Source: JACCYQ01 sp036675565
GTDB taxonomy: Bacteria > Bacteroidota > Bacteroidia > Chitinophagales > Chitinophagaceae
DNA: 64,000 bases
Direction of reading: 5' to 3'
Assembly (NCBI GenBank): GCA_036675565.1
Contig: JAKFER010000302.1
Span: forward strand, 1 to 64,000
Shown: positions 7,912-16,282 of the stretch, piece after piece
How the letters are laid out: the number at the start of each line of letters is the position of its first letter
Numbering within the stretch: position 1 is the stretch's first letter
Program-made: the position numbers and the translations under genes
The notes under the pieces: generated by a model
The model's input: the letters and a program-made list of their open reading frames with translations, nothing else
Databases searched by the model: none
Told to the model about the DNA's origin: nothing

Positions 7912-8018
7912 TTTAGCTGAAAAGATTTCCCGGTAAATAAACTTTTGATTTAATGTTCCGGAGCAAGTGATGTATTACATCGATTCACAAGGTTGTGCAA
8001 CCGTTGATATCAGCTAAA
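7912..8018 (-). ncRNA. Candidate structured RNA in the 3' region of the lipoprotein transcript
   Basis: The 107 nt between the lipoprotein stop and its terminator are bounded by a perfect 9-bp inverted repeat, TTTAGCTGA (8010-8018) and TCAGCTAAA (7912-7920). Inside are further small self-complementary elements: GGTT-GCAC-AACC, GATGT-AAT-ACATC, and a TAAAT/ATTTA stem flanked by CCGG repeats. This suggests a multibranched RNA domain, possibly a 3'-UTR-derived small RNA. No known family is recognised and no fold was computed. Confidence 0.35.
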
Positions 8019-8019
8019 A

Positions 8020-8208
8020 TTATTGTGGTAAAGAATCGATAGTTGCATCAGCAGTTGAATCGATAGCTGACTGAACTGAATCTGCTCTAACTTCTACTGA
8101 ATCGATCATAGCATCAGCAGTTGAATCCACTACTTCTTCAGTAGAATCAGCAGAATCGTTACAAGCTGTAAAAGCGATAATTGTCAATGCAAATAATAAT
8201 TTTTTCAT
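8020..8208 (-). CDS. Tiny Asp/Ser/Thr-rich lipoprotein
   Basis: A 62-residue predicted lipoprotein of unknown function. The N-terminal MKKLLFALTIIAFTAC is a signal peptide ending in a lipobox cysteine at residue 16. The mature part is an acidic, low-complexity chain built from repeated DST/ADS units (STADAMIDS, STADATIDS). There is no Arg and almost no Lys after the signal, so it is probably an unstructured, strongly acidic envelope peptide. A similar 60-residue protein is encoded at 27181-27363. It stands alone, divergent from the sigma factor gene, with its own terminator and a possible structured 3' region. Confidence 0.75.
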   Translation of the reverse strand: MKKLLFALTIIAFTACNDSADSTEEVVDSTADAMIDSVEVRADSVQSAIDSTADATIDSLPQ

Positions 8209-8349
8209 TTGTTGTTTTTTTTGTTTTTGTTTACCAATGATTTCAGGGTTAATACCAAAAGGTGAAAAAGGTAACCCAATCGTTAAAAAAAAATTTTTTC
8301 CCTGCTTTAGGGGTTACTATTTTTAGTTTTCTGTATTAAACATAGGTGT

Positions 8350-8925
8350 GTGAAAATTGAACTCAACGAACAAGATTTACTGAAGGGCTTGGCTGAAAAC
8401 GATAGAAATGCGGTAGAAACCATTTATAAAGAGTATTTTAAGATGGTTCAGTCGTTGGTTCTAAGCAATAATGGTAACGGGGATGATGCAAAGGATATTT
8501 TCCAGGAAGGCATGGTGGTTTTGTACGAAAAATCAAATACCCCGGATTTCAGCCTTAACTGCCAGTTAAAAACCTACCTGTATTCAGTTTGCCGCAGGTT
8601 ATGGTTGAAAAGATTACAACAAATGAACCGTTTTCCCAATATGATGGATTCAGCGGTTGACACAGTTTCGGTTGAAGAAGATCTGGATATTCACGATCAA
8701 AAGAGCCTGGAACTAGAAAACCTGGAGAAATCGGTTGGCAGCCTTGGAGAACCCTGTAAAGGAATATTGGAAGCTTATTATTTTGAAAAGAAGAATATGC
8801 AGGAAATTGCTGCAAGCTTCGGATATACCAACGCGGAAAATGCAAAGAACCAGAAATACAAGTGCCTGATGAGGCTTAAAAAAATATATTTCGCCCAATT
8901 AAAAAAAGACCACCGTGATGAATGA
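8350..8925 (+). CDS. Sigma-70 family RNA polymerase sigma factor (ECF-like)
   Basis: A 191-residue ECF-type sigma factor. Region 2 is seen in the first half (DAKDIFQEGMVVLYEK and LKTYLYSVCRRLWLKRL) and region 4 in the second (ILEAYYFEKKNMQEIAASFG then NAKNQKYKCLMRLKKIYF). The start is GTG at 8350, preceded by no evident Shine-Dalgarno. The stop overlaps the next gene's ATG (ATGAATGA), so the sigma factor and the membrane protein after it are translationally coupled. Target promoters are unknown; autoregulation is plausible for this class but not shown. Confidence 0.88.
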   Translation: MKIELNEQDLLKGLAENDRNAVETIYKEYFKMVQSLVLSNNGNGDDAKDIFQEGMVVLYEKSNTPDFSLNCQLKTYLYSVCRRLWLKRLQQMNRFPNMMDSAVDTVSVEEDLDIHDQKSLELENLEKSVGSLGEPCKGILEAYYFEKKNMQEIAASFGYTNAENAKNQKYKCLMRLKKIYFAQLKKDHRDE

Positions 8926-10015
8926 TACTCATTTATTAGACACCATTGAAAAATACCTGCGCAATGAAATGAGCGTAGCGGAACGCACCGATTTTGAAAA
9001 GCGCCGCCAGACGGATTCTGAATTGGATCAAATGGTTGTTGAACATTCTTTCTTTCTACAGCAAAGCGAAGATTTGTCCAACCGTAAACGTTTTAAATCT
9101 TTATTAAATACGATTCATAATGACCTGGCCAAAAAAGGACAAATCCTTGAGACTGAGCGTCACGGTCAGTCAAAAGTTTTTTACTTGTGGCAGCGTTATA
9201 AGCGTGTTACTGCTATTGCAGCATCCATTGCTATTATTACTACGTTAACAGCCAGTATAGTAATCAATTCACTTTCCCCTACTGTTCCAAAACAACAGAT
9301 CCAGCAATTGAATCGCAAGATCAATAACCTTGAAAATAAATCATTGCAACAGGACCGAGAGATCAATAATGTAAAAAACAAAATAGATGCCTCCGTAGCT
9401 TATACTACCGGTGGTACCAGTTTTTTAATTGATGGGAAAGGCTTGCTGGTTACCAATGCTCACGTTGTTCAAAATGCAAACAATATTGCTGTTAGCAGTA
9501 AGGGCAATGACTATATAGCAAAGGTGGTTTATAAAGACAATACCAGGGACCTGGCATTTTTACAGATTGTTGATGAAAATTATAAACCAATAAATAATAT
9601 TCCATACAGTATCAGCCAATCAACAACAGACCTTGCTGAATCAATCTTTACTTTGGGTTATCCTCGTAACGAGGTTGTTTATGGCCAAGGCTACCTGAGT
9701 GCCAAGACTGGTTACAATGGCGATACTTTGAGTTGCCAGATTGAATTAGCAGCTAACCGTGGTAACAGCGGAAGCCCGATATTAAATAAGCATGGAGATG
9801 TAATTGGTGTATTGAACGGCAGACAAACCGATGCGGAAGGATTTACTTTTGCCATTCACAGCAAATACATCCTGGAAGCACTGAGTGATCTTAAAAAGTC
9901 GGATTCTACATTTCAGAAAATCAAGCTGCCCGTTAATTCTGCTATTAAAGGAATGGACAGGGTACAACAGGTAAAACGGGTGGAAGAATGTGTATTTATG
10001 GTTAAAGTAAATTAA
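8918..10015 (+). CDS. Membrane-anchored trypsin-like serine protease with anti-sigma-like N-terminus
   Basis: A 365-residue protein in three parts. Residues 1-75 resemble the cytoplasmic N-terminus of Bacteroidota anti-sigma factors (LLDTIEKYLRNEMSVAER). A transmembrane helix spans about 97-118, then a coiled coil at about 124-157 and a periplasmic S1C trypsin-like domain with the full triad: H182 (TNAHVV), D211 (TRDLAFLQI), S284 (GNSGSP). No PDZ domain is present. A GTG three bases upstream could also start it, but ATG 8918 is preferred. Coupling to the sigma gene suggests it controls that sigma factor and responds to the envelope; this is inference. Confidence 0.85.
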   Translation: MNDTHLLDTIEKYLRNEMSVAERTDFEKRRQTDSELDQMVVEHSFFLQQSEDLSNRKRFKSLLNTIHNDLAKKGQILETERHGQSKVFYLWQRYKRVTAIAASIAIITTLTASIVINSLSPTVPKQQIQQLNRKINNLENKSLQQDREINNVKNKIDASVAYTTGGTSFLIDGKGLLVTNAHVVQNANNIAVSSKGNDYIAKVVYKDNTRDLAFLQIVDENYKPINNIPYSISQSTTDLAESIFTLGYPRNEVVYGQGYLSAKTGYNGDTLSCQIELAANRGNSGSPILNKHGDVIGVLNGRQTDAEGFTFAIHSKYILEALSDLKKSDSTFQKIKLPVNSAIKGMDRVQQVKRVEECVFMVKVN

Positions 10016-10032
10016 TCAGAAATAGAAAAGAT

Positions 10033-10069
10033 AAAAAAAAATGCTACCCAACAGGTAGCATTTTTTTTA
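10033..10069. terminator. Bidirectional terminator between convergent genes
   Basis: Perfect stem ATGCTACC / GGTAGCAT (10041-10048, 10054-10061), 5-nt loop, with A-tract before and T-tract after, so it works for the protease gene on plus and the nucleotidyltransferase gene on minus. It overlaps the minus-strand stop codon. Confidence 0.85.
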
Positions 10070-10966
10070 TTGCCATAAACTTTGCGGGTAATCACCTTTA
10101 TCTATTAGTTGCTGTAAACTTTTTGCAACTACCGGGGCATCTTCTTTATACGTTACACCGAACCATTGCGATGAAGTGGATATTATTTTAATTACACCAC
10201 CTTCCTCTTTTATAAAGTGATCTGCAACAATCGGAATAAAAAATTCTGATTTGGGTTCATTAATATGATCCGTTAAAAACTGGTGAAATAATTTTTCAGT
10301 CAATGTAAAAACAGATGAATGGAAACACCAGAAATTCATGGAAACTTTTGAATCAAAAGCCACTTTCTTTTTTTCGCCATTATCTTCAAAAATAATCTCA
10401 TTTCCCTCTTTATAAATTTTTGTACGTTCAGTTATAGAAACAAGATCACCTTTTGCATCCACATCACAAACCCCGCGACTAACAGTTCCGTGTTCTGAAA
10501 GGGTTTTATTCAATTCATAACCAATAAGGCTATACGTTTTTTCATCACATTGTTTAACCAGAAATTCATAGGCTTTTTCAAATGCATTTCGTCCATAAAA
10601 ATCATCCGCATTAATTACGGCGAATGGTTCATTCACCACATCTTTAGCGCAAAGAACGGCATGAGCTGTGCCCCAGGGTTTTGATCTTTCTGGTGGAATC
10701 GTAAATCCTTTTGTAAATGAATTCATTTCCTGGAAAACGTACTCTGTTTTGATCTTTCCTTTTAATTTGGGTTCAAACGTAGCCTTGAAGTTTTCTGCAA
10801 AATCTTTGCGTATAATAAAAACCACCTTACCAAAACCTGCACGTATAGCATCATAAATAGAATAATCCATGATCGTTTCACCATGAGGCCCGAATCCTTC
10901 CGTTTGTTTCATACTGCCATAACGAGATGCCATGCCGGCAGCTAAAATCATCAATGTTGGTTTCAT
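10067..10966 (-). CDS. Sugar-phosphate nucleotidyltransferase family protein
   Basis: A 299-residue protein of the GT-A nucleotidyltransferase fold. The N-terminal MKPTLMILAAGMASRYGSMK carries the LAAGxxSR(Y/F)G signature that binds the nucleotide; INADDFYGRNAF contains the metal-binding aspartate. An in-frame ATG ten codons upstream (10996) exists, but 10966 places the signature where the family has it. Relatives act in nucleotide-sugar synthesis for envelope polysaccharides; the sugar cannot be told from sequence. It is a single gene with a shared terminator downstream. Confidence 0.85.
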   Translation of the reverse strand: MKPTLMILAAGMASRYGSMKQTEGFGPHGETIMDYSIYDAIRAGFGKVVFIIRKDFAENFKATFEPKLKGKIKTEYVFQEMNSFTKGFTIPPERSKPWGTAHAVLCAKDVVNEPFAVINADDFYGRNAFEKAYEFLVKQCDEKTYSLIGYELNKTLSEHGTVSRGVCDVDAKGDLVSITERTKIYKEGNEIIFEDNGEKKKVAFDSKVSMNFWCFHSSVFTLTEKLFHQFLTDHINEPKSEFFIPIVADHFIKEEGGVIKIISTSSQWFGVTYKEDAPVVAKSLQQLIDKGDYPQSLWQ

Positions 10967-11129
10967 GTGTTTTATTTTATTTTTATTAATTGTCACATAG
11001 AATTAGCCAGGTAATCAAACATTATGTTTCAATTTTTTATTATGGCTCATTTCATGCTGTATTTTTTAAATTGGCCCGAAAATATATAATTTAGTTTCGT
11101 TTGACTTCAAATCATTTAATCTTTTTCTA

Positions 11130-12014
11130 TTGAACCTTCAAAAAGCATTTATCCAAACAGATGTAAATATGCTGAATGATGCGCAAGGCATATCTGCAGA
11201 CGTATTAAGACTGGATGTTATTGATGAGGTTATTTCAGGAAATAAATGGTATAAGCTTAAAAAATATATTGAAGCCGCCAGGAAGCTTGAGAAAAAGAAG
11301 CTTGTCACTTTTGGAGGTGCATTTTCAAATCATATTGTAGCAACAGCTGCAGCCTGCAGAATTCATAATTTAGAAAGTGTGGGCATTATTCGTGGTGAAG
11401 AACCGCTTAAATGGTCACACACTTTAATAAAAGCAAAGCAGGAAGGAATGAAAATGGTTTTTATTTCTCGGGATGATTACCGGGAAAAAAGAATTCCGGT
11501 CGAATTATTAAACGAAGATCATTACCTGGTTTACGAAGGCGGTTATGGATTACCGGGAGCAGAAGGAATAGCGGAAATGTTTAAAGAATTCAATTCAACA
11601 AATTACAATGATATTTTTTGTGCAGTAGGTACCGGTACAATGATGGCTGGACTTATTAAAGCATCATTACCTGGTCAACAAATAACCGGGATGCCAGTGC
11701 TAAAAAATATGCCTGGAATTGAAAATGAAGTCAAAGCATTATTATCGACAGAAGAAAAATTAAAAGCATTCAATTTGGTTGATCATTATCATTTTAACGG
11801 GTATGCAAAATATACCCATGAACTTCTACATTTTATGAATGATTTTTTTGAAATAAATAAAATACCCCTTGATTTTGTGTACACGGGAAAATTATTTTAC
11901 GGGATTTCTCAATTCACAAAACAAAATAATTTTAGTGGAAAAAAATTCCTGATCGTCCACAGTGGCGGGTTACAGGGCAACTTATCTTTACCGAAGGGAA
12001 AGTTAATGTTCTGA
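11130..12014 (+). CDS. 1-aminocyclopropane-1-carboxylate deaminase / D-cysteine desulfhydrase family PLP enzyme
   Basis: A 294-residue fold-type II PLP enzyme. DVLRLDVIDEVISGNKWYKL contains the Schiff-base lysine motif (SGNKxxK), and FGGAFSNHIVATAAA is the phosphate- and substrate-binding loop; GTGTMMAGLIKA is the PLP phosphate cup. Family members open ACC or desulfhydrate D-cysteine; in free-living Bacteroidota the D-cysteine role is the more usual assumption, which is inference. The start is TTG at 11130, preferred over an internal ATG at codon 14 because upstream residues fit the family N-terminus. A single gene with no operon partner. Confidence 0.82.
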   Translation: MNLQKAFIQTDVNMLNDAQGISADVLRLDVIDEVISGNKWYKLKKYIEAARKLEKKKLVTFGGAFSNHIVATAAACRIHNLESVGIIRGEEPLKWSHTLIKAKQEGMKMVFISRDDYREKRIPVELLNEDHYLVYEGGYGLPGAEGIAEMFKEFNSTNYNDIFCAVGTGTMMAGLIKASLPGQQITGMPVLKNMPGIENEVKALLSTEEKLKAFNLVDHYHFNGYAKYTHELLHFMNDFFEINKIPLDFVYTGKLFYGISQFTKQNNFSGKKFLIVHSGGLQGNLSLPKGKLMF

Positions 12015-12034
12015 AAATTTTATACATGCTTCCC

Positions 12035-12042
12035 TATCTTTG
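12035..12042 (+). promoter_or_regulatory. -7 promoter box before the gene at 12085
   Basis: TATCTTTG is an exact Bacteroidota -7 box 42 nt before the ATG. The -33 element is not evident. Confidence 0.4.
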
Positions 12043-12084
12043 TTCGCAACATAAAAAAATTGATTTTTTTTCGTTTTAATAATT

Positions 12085-12783
12085 ATGAAGAAATTTTTTT
12101 CTGCCCTTAGCATACTATTATCCGTTACCGCAATGGTTCATGCTCAAGACACCTTACCCCGGTTTTCCGTTGAAAACATCGGCAATAAAAGGATTGTTGT
12201 GAGCTGGACAAACCCACATTCATTAGTAAAACAGATTAACGTACAAAGATCTTTTGACAGCGTTAAAAGCTATACCACTATCTTAAATGTTGCCGATCCC
12301 AATGCGCCTGAAAATGGATATGCTGATGCAACAGCACCAAACTCAAATATGTTTTACCGGCTTTTTGTGGTGCTAGATAAAGGTGAATTTTATTTTACTG
12401 CTGCAAAAAGACCGATCATTGACTCTACCCGCAAACCGGATATGTCAAAAATTGCCACCAAAAAATTAGTAGATTCTTTAAACCAGCCTTCTGGTTTCAA
12501 TGGTAATGCGAATAAGCCTGTAACTTTTATTCCTTCATTATATGTGTTTACACTACGCGATGGATTTTTGCATGTTCGCTTACCAGGAGCTCCTGCTAAA
12601 AAATACACATTGAAGTTTTATGATGAAGATGAAAATTTCCTTTTTGAGTTAAAGGATATTAAACAGCCCAAAATGACATTGGAAAAATCGAATTTCTATC
12701 ATGCCGGCTGGTTCGGATTCGAACTATTTGAAAATAATGTGTTACTTGAAAAACACAAATTTTATTTATCGCGGGATTTTTGA
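12085..12783 (+). CDS. Secreted protein with fibronectin type III-like domain, unknown function
   Basis: A 232-residue exported protein. Residues 1-20 form a signal peptide ending AMVHA before QDTLPRF. Residues about 25-110 look like a fibronectin III-type beta-sandwich (GNKRIVVSWTNP, then FYRLFVVLDKGEFYF). The C-terminal 100 residues (FIPSLYVFTLRDGFLHVRLP onward) are a second unrecognised beta-rich domain. No catalytic motif is visible. It is probably a periplasmic or surface protein. The 3' end overlaps lipB on the opposite strand by 22 bp, with no terminator between the convergent genes. Confidence 0.7.
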   Translation: MKKFFSALSILLSVTAMVHAQDTLPRFSVENIGNKRIVVSWTNPHSLVKQINVQRSFDSVKSYTTILNVADPNAPENGYADATAPNSNMFYRLFVVLDKGEFYFTAAKRPIIDSTRKPDMSKIATKKLVDSLNQPSGFNGNANKPVTFIPSLYVFTLRDGFLHVRLPGAPAKKYTLKFYDEDENFLFELKDIKQPKMTLEKSNFYHAGWFGFELFENNVLLEKHKFYLSRDF

Positions 12784-13520
12784 TTTTCCCGAAGTTCAGC
12801 ATCAAAACAGGCGGAAAAATTATTTTTTATTTTCTGTTTTACTTCCTCCAGTTTCACCTCCATGCCTAACTCTTTTTGAAGGGATGTAACCTGTTTATTC
12901 TGGATGCCACAGGGAATGATGTGGTTAAAATAAGAAAGATCCGTATTTACATTGAATGCAAATCCATGCATAGTGATCCACCTGCTGCAGCGAACACCCA
13001 TCGCACATATTTTCCTTTCTTTTCCCGGAATACCTGCATCCAACCAAACGCCTGTTTCACCTGCTGATCGTCCTGCTACAACGCCATATTCAGCCAATGT
13101 CATAATAATCATTTCTTCCAGCGTTCGAAGATAATGACCAATATCTGTGAAAAAATTTTCAAGATCAAGAATGGGATAACCAACAATTTGCTGTGGGCCA
13201 TGAAAGGTTATATCTCCACCCCTGTTGGTGTTAAAAAACTGGATACCTTTTTCGATTCTGTCATTATCTCCAATTAATATATGCTCCTTCTTTCCGCTTT
13301 TCCCTAAGGTATATACTGGTGGATGCTCAACTAACAGCAGGTGATTACTTGTCGTTTGCCTTTCGTGTTCATTCAAAAATCCGTTTGCGGGTGTGGCTAA
13401 TTGAAGAAGGCGATTATTTGATTTTATATCAAGATTTGCTTTCATTAACCGCTCCTGGTAATCCCATGCGGATTGATAATCCATTTGCCCGAGGTCCTCA
13501 AAATATACGATCTGCTTCAT
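12762..13520 (-). CDS. lipB: Lipoyl(octanoyl) transferase
   Basis: A 252-residue cytoplasmic enzyme that transfers the octanoyl group from acyl carrier protein to the lipoyl domains of 2-oxoacid dehydrogenases and the glycine cleavage H protein. Signatures are RGGDITFHGPQQIVGYPI (octanoyl-binding), GRSAGETGVWLD, KICAMGVRCSRWITMHGFAF with the catalytic lysine, and NHIIPCGI with the catalytic cysteine. The start codon at 13520 gives a normal length. It is divergent from the pseudouridine synthase gene and converges on the fibronectin-like gene with a 22-bp overlap. Confidence 0.93.
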   Translation of the reverse strand: MKQIVYFEDLGQMDYQSAWDYQERLMKANLDIKSNNRLLQLATPANGFLNEHERQTTSNHLLLVEHPPVYTLGKSGKKEHILIGDNDRIEKGIQFFNTNRGGDITFHGPQQIVGYPILDLENFFTDIGHYLRTLEEMIIMTLAEYGVVAGRSAGETGVWLDAGIPGKERKICAMGVRCSRWITMHGFAFNVNTDLSYFNHIIPCGIQNKQVTSLQKELGMEVKLEEVKQKIKNNFSACFDAELRENQKSRDK

Positions 13521-13530
13521 AACTTACCTG

Positions 13531-13538
13531 CAAATGTA
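13531..13538 (-). promoter_or_regulatory. -7 promoter box for lipB
   Basis: Minus strand TACATTTG, exact -7 box, 10 nt before the lipB ATG. Together with the opposite box at 13558-13565 it forms a compact divergent promoter region. Confidence 0.4.
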
Positions 13539-13557
13539 ATAATGCACTTTCAATCTT

Positions 13558-13565
13558 TACCTTTG
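13558..13565 (+). promoter_or_regulatory. -7 promoter box for the RluA-family gene
   Basis: Plus strand TACCTTTG, exact -7 box, 35 nt before the ATG at 13601. No clear -33 element. Confidence 0.4.
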
Positions 13566-13600
13566 CGCATTATTTAAGGTTCACAAATAAAATACAATTC

Positions 13601-14653
13601 ATGACGGATCCGGCCAATGACATAAAAGAAGTAAATGATACCAGTGATGAACTGTTTGAAAGATTTTCTTTTACAGCTGATAAAGGACAGGAACCCTATC
13701 GCATTGATAAATTCCTGATGAACCGCATTGAAAGGGCCACCCGGAATAAATTGCAAGGCGCCATCAATGCAGGTATGGTACTGGTGAATGGCAATCCAAT
13801 TAAACCCAATTATAAAGTAAGAGCAGGCGACGAAATCATTGTTTACTCCGATATGTCACCCGAGGAAGTGAAAGTGATCCCTGAAAAAATGGATCTCAAT
13901 ATTGTTTATGAAGATGAAGACCTGATGGTGATCAATAAACCTGCTGGTATGGTTGTTCATCCGGGAAGTGGAAATTATTCAGGCACATTATTAAATGGCA
14001 TTGCCTGGTATTTAAAAGAAAATTACCCGCAGCTTACGGAAGACATGCTTCCACGTTATGGCCTTGTTCATCGTATTGATAAAAATACAAGTGGTTTATT
14101 GGTGTTGGCGAAAAATGACAAGTCCATGAGTCTTTTGGCTAAACAATTTTTTGATCATACAGTAAGCCGGAAATATTTAGCACTTGTTTGGGGTGATATG
14201 AAAGAAGATGAAGGAACCATCATTGCGCATGTAGGCCGCCATCAGCGATTCAGGAAATTGTTCGAAGCATATCCAGAAGGTGATCATGGCAAAGAAGCAA
14301 TCACACATTATAAAGTATTGGAGAGAATGGGATATGTAACATTGGTTGAATGCGTACTGGAAACTGGCCGTACACACCAGATCAGGGTGCACATGAAACA
14401 TATTGGACACCCATTATTCAGTGATGATTTTTATGGCGGAGATAAGATCGTAAAAGGAACTGTTTTTACAAAGTACAAACAGTTTGTTGATAATTGTTTT
14501 GCCATTTGTCCACGCCAAGCTTTACATGCAAAGACCTTAGGGTTTATACATCCTACCACAAAAAAAGAAATGTTGTTTAATAGTTCATTGCCTGATGATA
14601 TGGAAATGCTTATTGAAAAATGGCGTGGATACAGTAAAACGTTTGTGAAATAA
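13601..14653 (+). CDS. RluA-family 23S rRNA pseudouridine synthase (RluD-like)
   Basis: A 350-residue RNA-modifying enzyme. An S4 RNA-binding domain covers roughly residues 35-95 (YRIDKFLMNRIERATRNKLQ to VRAGDEIIVY). The catalytic domain carries YGLVHRIDKNTSGLLVLAKN with the essential aspartate in the HRIDKxTSG motif, followed by TGRTHQIRVHMKHIGHPLF. This layout matches RluD, which modifies helix 69 of 23S rRNA; the exact target is inferred. Divergent from lipB over an 80-bp gap containing two outward promoters. Confidence 0.9.
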   Translation: MTDPANDIKEVNDTSDELFERFSFTADKGQEPYRIDKFLMNRIERATRNKLQGAINAGMVLVNGNPIKPNYKVRAGDEIIVYSDMSPEEVKVIPEKMDLNIVYEDEDLMVINKPAGMVVHPGSGNYSGTLLNGIAWYLKENYPQLTEDMLPRYGLVHRIDKNTSGLLVLAKNDKSMSLLAKQFFDHTVSRKYLALVWGDMKEDEGTIIAHVGRHQRFRKLFEAYPEGDHGKEAITHYKVLERMGYVTLVECVLETGRTHQIRVHMKHIGHPLFSDDFYGGDKIVKGTVFTKYKQFVDNCFAICPRQALHAKTLGFIHPTTKKEMLFNSSLPDDMEMLIEKWRGYSKTFVK

Positions 14654-14677
14654 CGATGCTTTTATTTAATCTAACAA

Positions 14678-15646
14678 CTAACGGGTGAAATTGAATAATG
14701 TGGCTGTAAATACACCCGTCTCTCTTTTTTTAAGTGCAACATCCCAATTGCCATTATAACTGATCATTTTAGGAACCAGTAGATCCTGGAAGCGGGTCAT
14801 CAAAATTTCCATCGAAACATCGAAATCATATAAGGGTGTAGAATAACTAAGGTCATACTGTCGACCCACGATTTCCATCGATTTATTGTTAAACCAGGTA
14901 GTCATGTTATCAAAAACAATATTACTATTTGCTCCTTTTGATAATCCGGGTTTGGCTTTGATAGAAAAAATATAACAATACTGTCCTTCATAATCACCCA
15001 GGTCGATCGTAAAATCATAATACCTGGCTACCTCGGGATCAAATATGTTTATTTTATTCCCGACAAATGGAATACCTGGAATTTTTTTGCCGGGATTAAA
15101 GAACATCATTTTTAATTGCTCCCGGTGTTTATCCAATCCTTTTTTTGATTTTGTACTCAGCTCAATTCCTTTTACAATATTATTTTCGTCGCATATTTTC
15201 CCTTTGGTAAAAAACAGGCTGGCATACAATTGTGCTGTAAAATACCTGAAATCATCTCCATCATAAATATTCCCACTGGATTTTTCTTCCAGTACTTCCA
15301 TTGTTCTGCAACCACCCGATACATTTTGTCGTGTTTTGCTTTGAAGAGAAGCTGACATCCTGCCCTTTTTATTAAACATACGGATATCATTAAACGAAGT
15401 AAAACCCAGTACGCGGAGATTGCGGAAAGCTTTATAAAAAGTGGTATCTTCTTTTATTCTGCGGATAAACGATGGAACATCCAGGTCGGAGCGGACAACA
15501 ACTTCCGTTAAATTAATCATTCGCTCCAGTGCAGCGGCATCAACTGAATCCTGCTGAGCACGCAGGATTCCGGAAAGTAAAAGGAATGGTATAAGAAGGA
15601 ATATTCTCAGCAGATCATTTTTTGGGGAAGGCCATTTTATAATCAA
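14678..15646 (-). CDS. Exported protein of unknown function
   Basis: A 322-residue predicted secreted or outer-membrane protein. An N-terminal hydrophobic segment (LLRIFLLIPFLLLSGILRAQ) is a signal peptide with a QQD mature end. The rest is beta-rich with many aromatic residues and no motif I recognise; NLTEVVVRSDLDVPSFIRRI near the mature N-terminus recalls a carboxypeptidase-regulatory/plug junction. The start is a TTG at 15646, overlapping the end of def by 32 bp in another frame; there is no later ATG before the signal peptide, so the overlap is probably real. Confidence 0.65.
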   Translation of the reverse strand: MIIKWPSPKNDLLRIFLLIPFLLLSGILRAQQDSVDAAALERMINLTEVVVRSDLDVPSFIRRIKEDTTFYKAFRNLRVLGFTSFNDIRMFNKKGRMSASLQSKTRQNVSGGCRTMEVLEEKSSGNIYDGDDFRYFTAQLYASLFFTKGKICDENNIVKGIELSTKSKKGLDKHREQLKMMFFNPGKKIPGIPFVGNKINIFDPEVARYYDFTIDLGDYEGQYCYIFSIKAKPGLSKGANSNIVFDNMTTWFNNKSMEIVGRQYDLSYSTPLYDFDVSMEILMTRFQDLLVPKMISYNGNWDVALKKRETGVFTATLFNFTR

Positions 15647-16196
15647 CAGAAACTTTGCCTTTTGATATATCCGCTAATTTACCTTTCATTAATTTCTTCT
15701 TCAATGGTGATAAATAATCAATGAACAGTTTGCCTTCAATATGATCATATTCATGTAAAATAACCCGTGCAGTAATGCCTGTGTAAGTTTCCGAACGAGG
15801 CTTAAATTCTTCATCTACAAATTCCAGGGTAACTTCTTCCTGTCGTGAAATATCTTCCCTGATTTTTGGAATACTCAAACAACCTTCATTATACGTCCAC
15901 TCTTCGCCATTTAATTTGGTAATGTGTGCATTGATAAAAACCTGTTTGATACCCGGATCATCATTAAAATTTTTCTTTTCTTCATCTTCCATATTCTCAA
16001 AAACCTGGGTACTATCAACTACAAACATGCGAATATCCTTATTTACCTGCGGAGCCGCTAAACCAACCCCATTGCTTGCATACATGGTCTCCCACATATC
16101 CTCAATAAATTTTTCCAAATGAGGATAATCAGCATCAATATCATGGCAAACTTTTCTCAACACAGGATTTCCATATGCTACTATCGGTAAAATCAT
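15615..16196 (-). CDS. def: Peptide deformylase
   Basis: A 193-residue metalloenzyme that removes the N-formyl group from nascent proteins. All three motifs are present: GVGLAAPQ (motif I), NEGCLSIP with the metal-ligand cysteine (motif II), and HEYDHIEGKLF with two metal-ligand histidines and the catalytic glutamate (motif III). A longer frame to 16286 exists, but MILPIVAYGNPVLR at 16196 is the family N-terminus, and a good promoter at 16235-16265 falls inside the longer version. It follows ruvX on the same strand. Confidence 0.94.
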   Translation of the reverse strand: MILPIVAYGNPVLRKVCHDIDADYPHLEKFIEDMWETMYASNGVGLAAPQVNKDIRMFVVDSTQVFENMEDEEKKNFNDDPGIKQVFINAHITKLNGEEWTYNEGCLSIPKIREDISRQEEVTLEFVDEEFKPRSETYTGITARVILHEYDHIEGKLFIDYLSPLKKKLMKGKLADISKGKVSVDYKMAFPKK

Positions 16197-16234
16197 TATT
16201 CTTTCGGTTATATTAGTACATGAATGAATGCCTG

Positions 16235-16265
16235 CAAAATTATCTATTAAGCGCTTATCTGCCAA
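16235..16265 (-). promoter_or_regulatory. Promoter of def
   Basis: Minus strand TTG (16263-16265), 20 nt, TAATTTTG (16235-16242): a near-complete Bacteroidota promoter lying in the 86-bp gap between ruvX and def. It supports the start of def at 16196. Confidence 0.55.
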
Positions 16266-16282
16266 TAATCTTAACAAACAAT

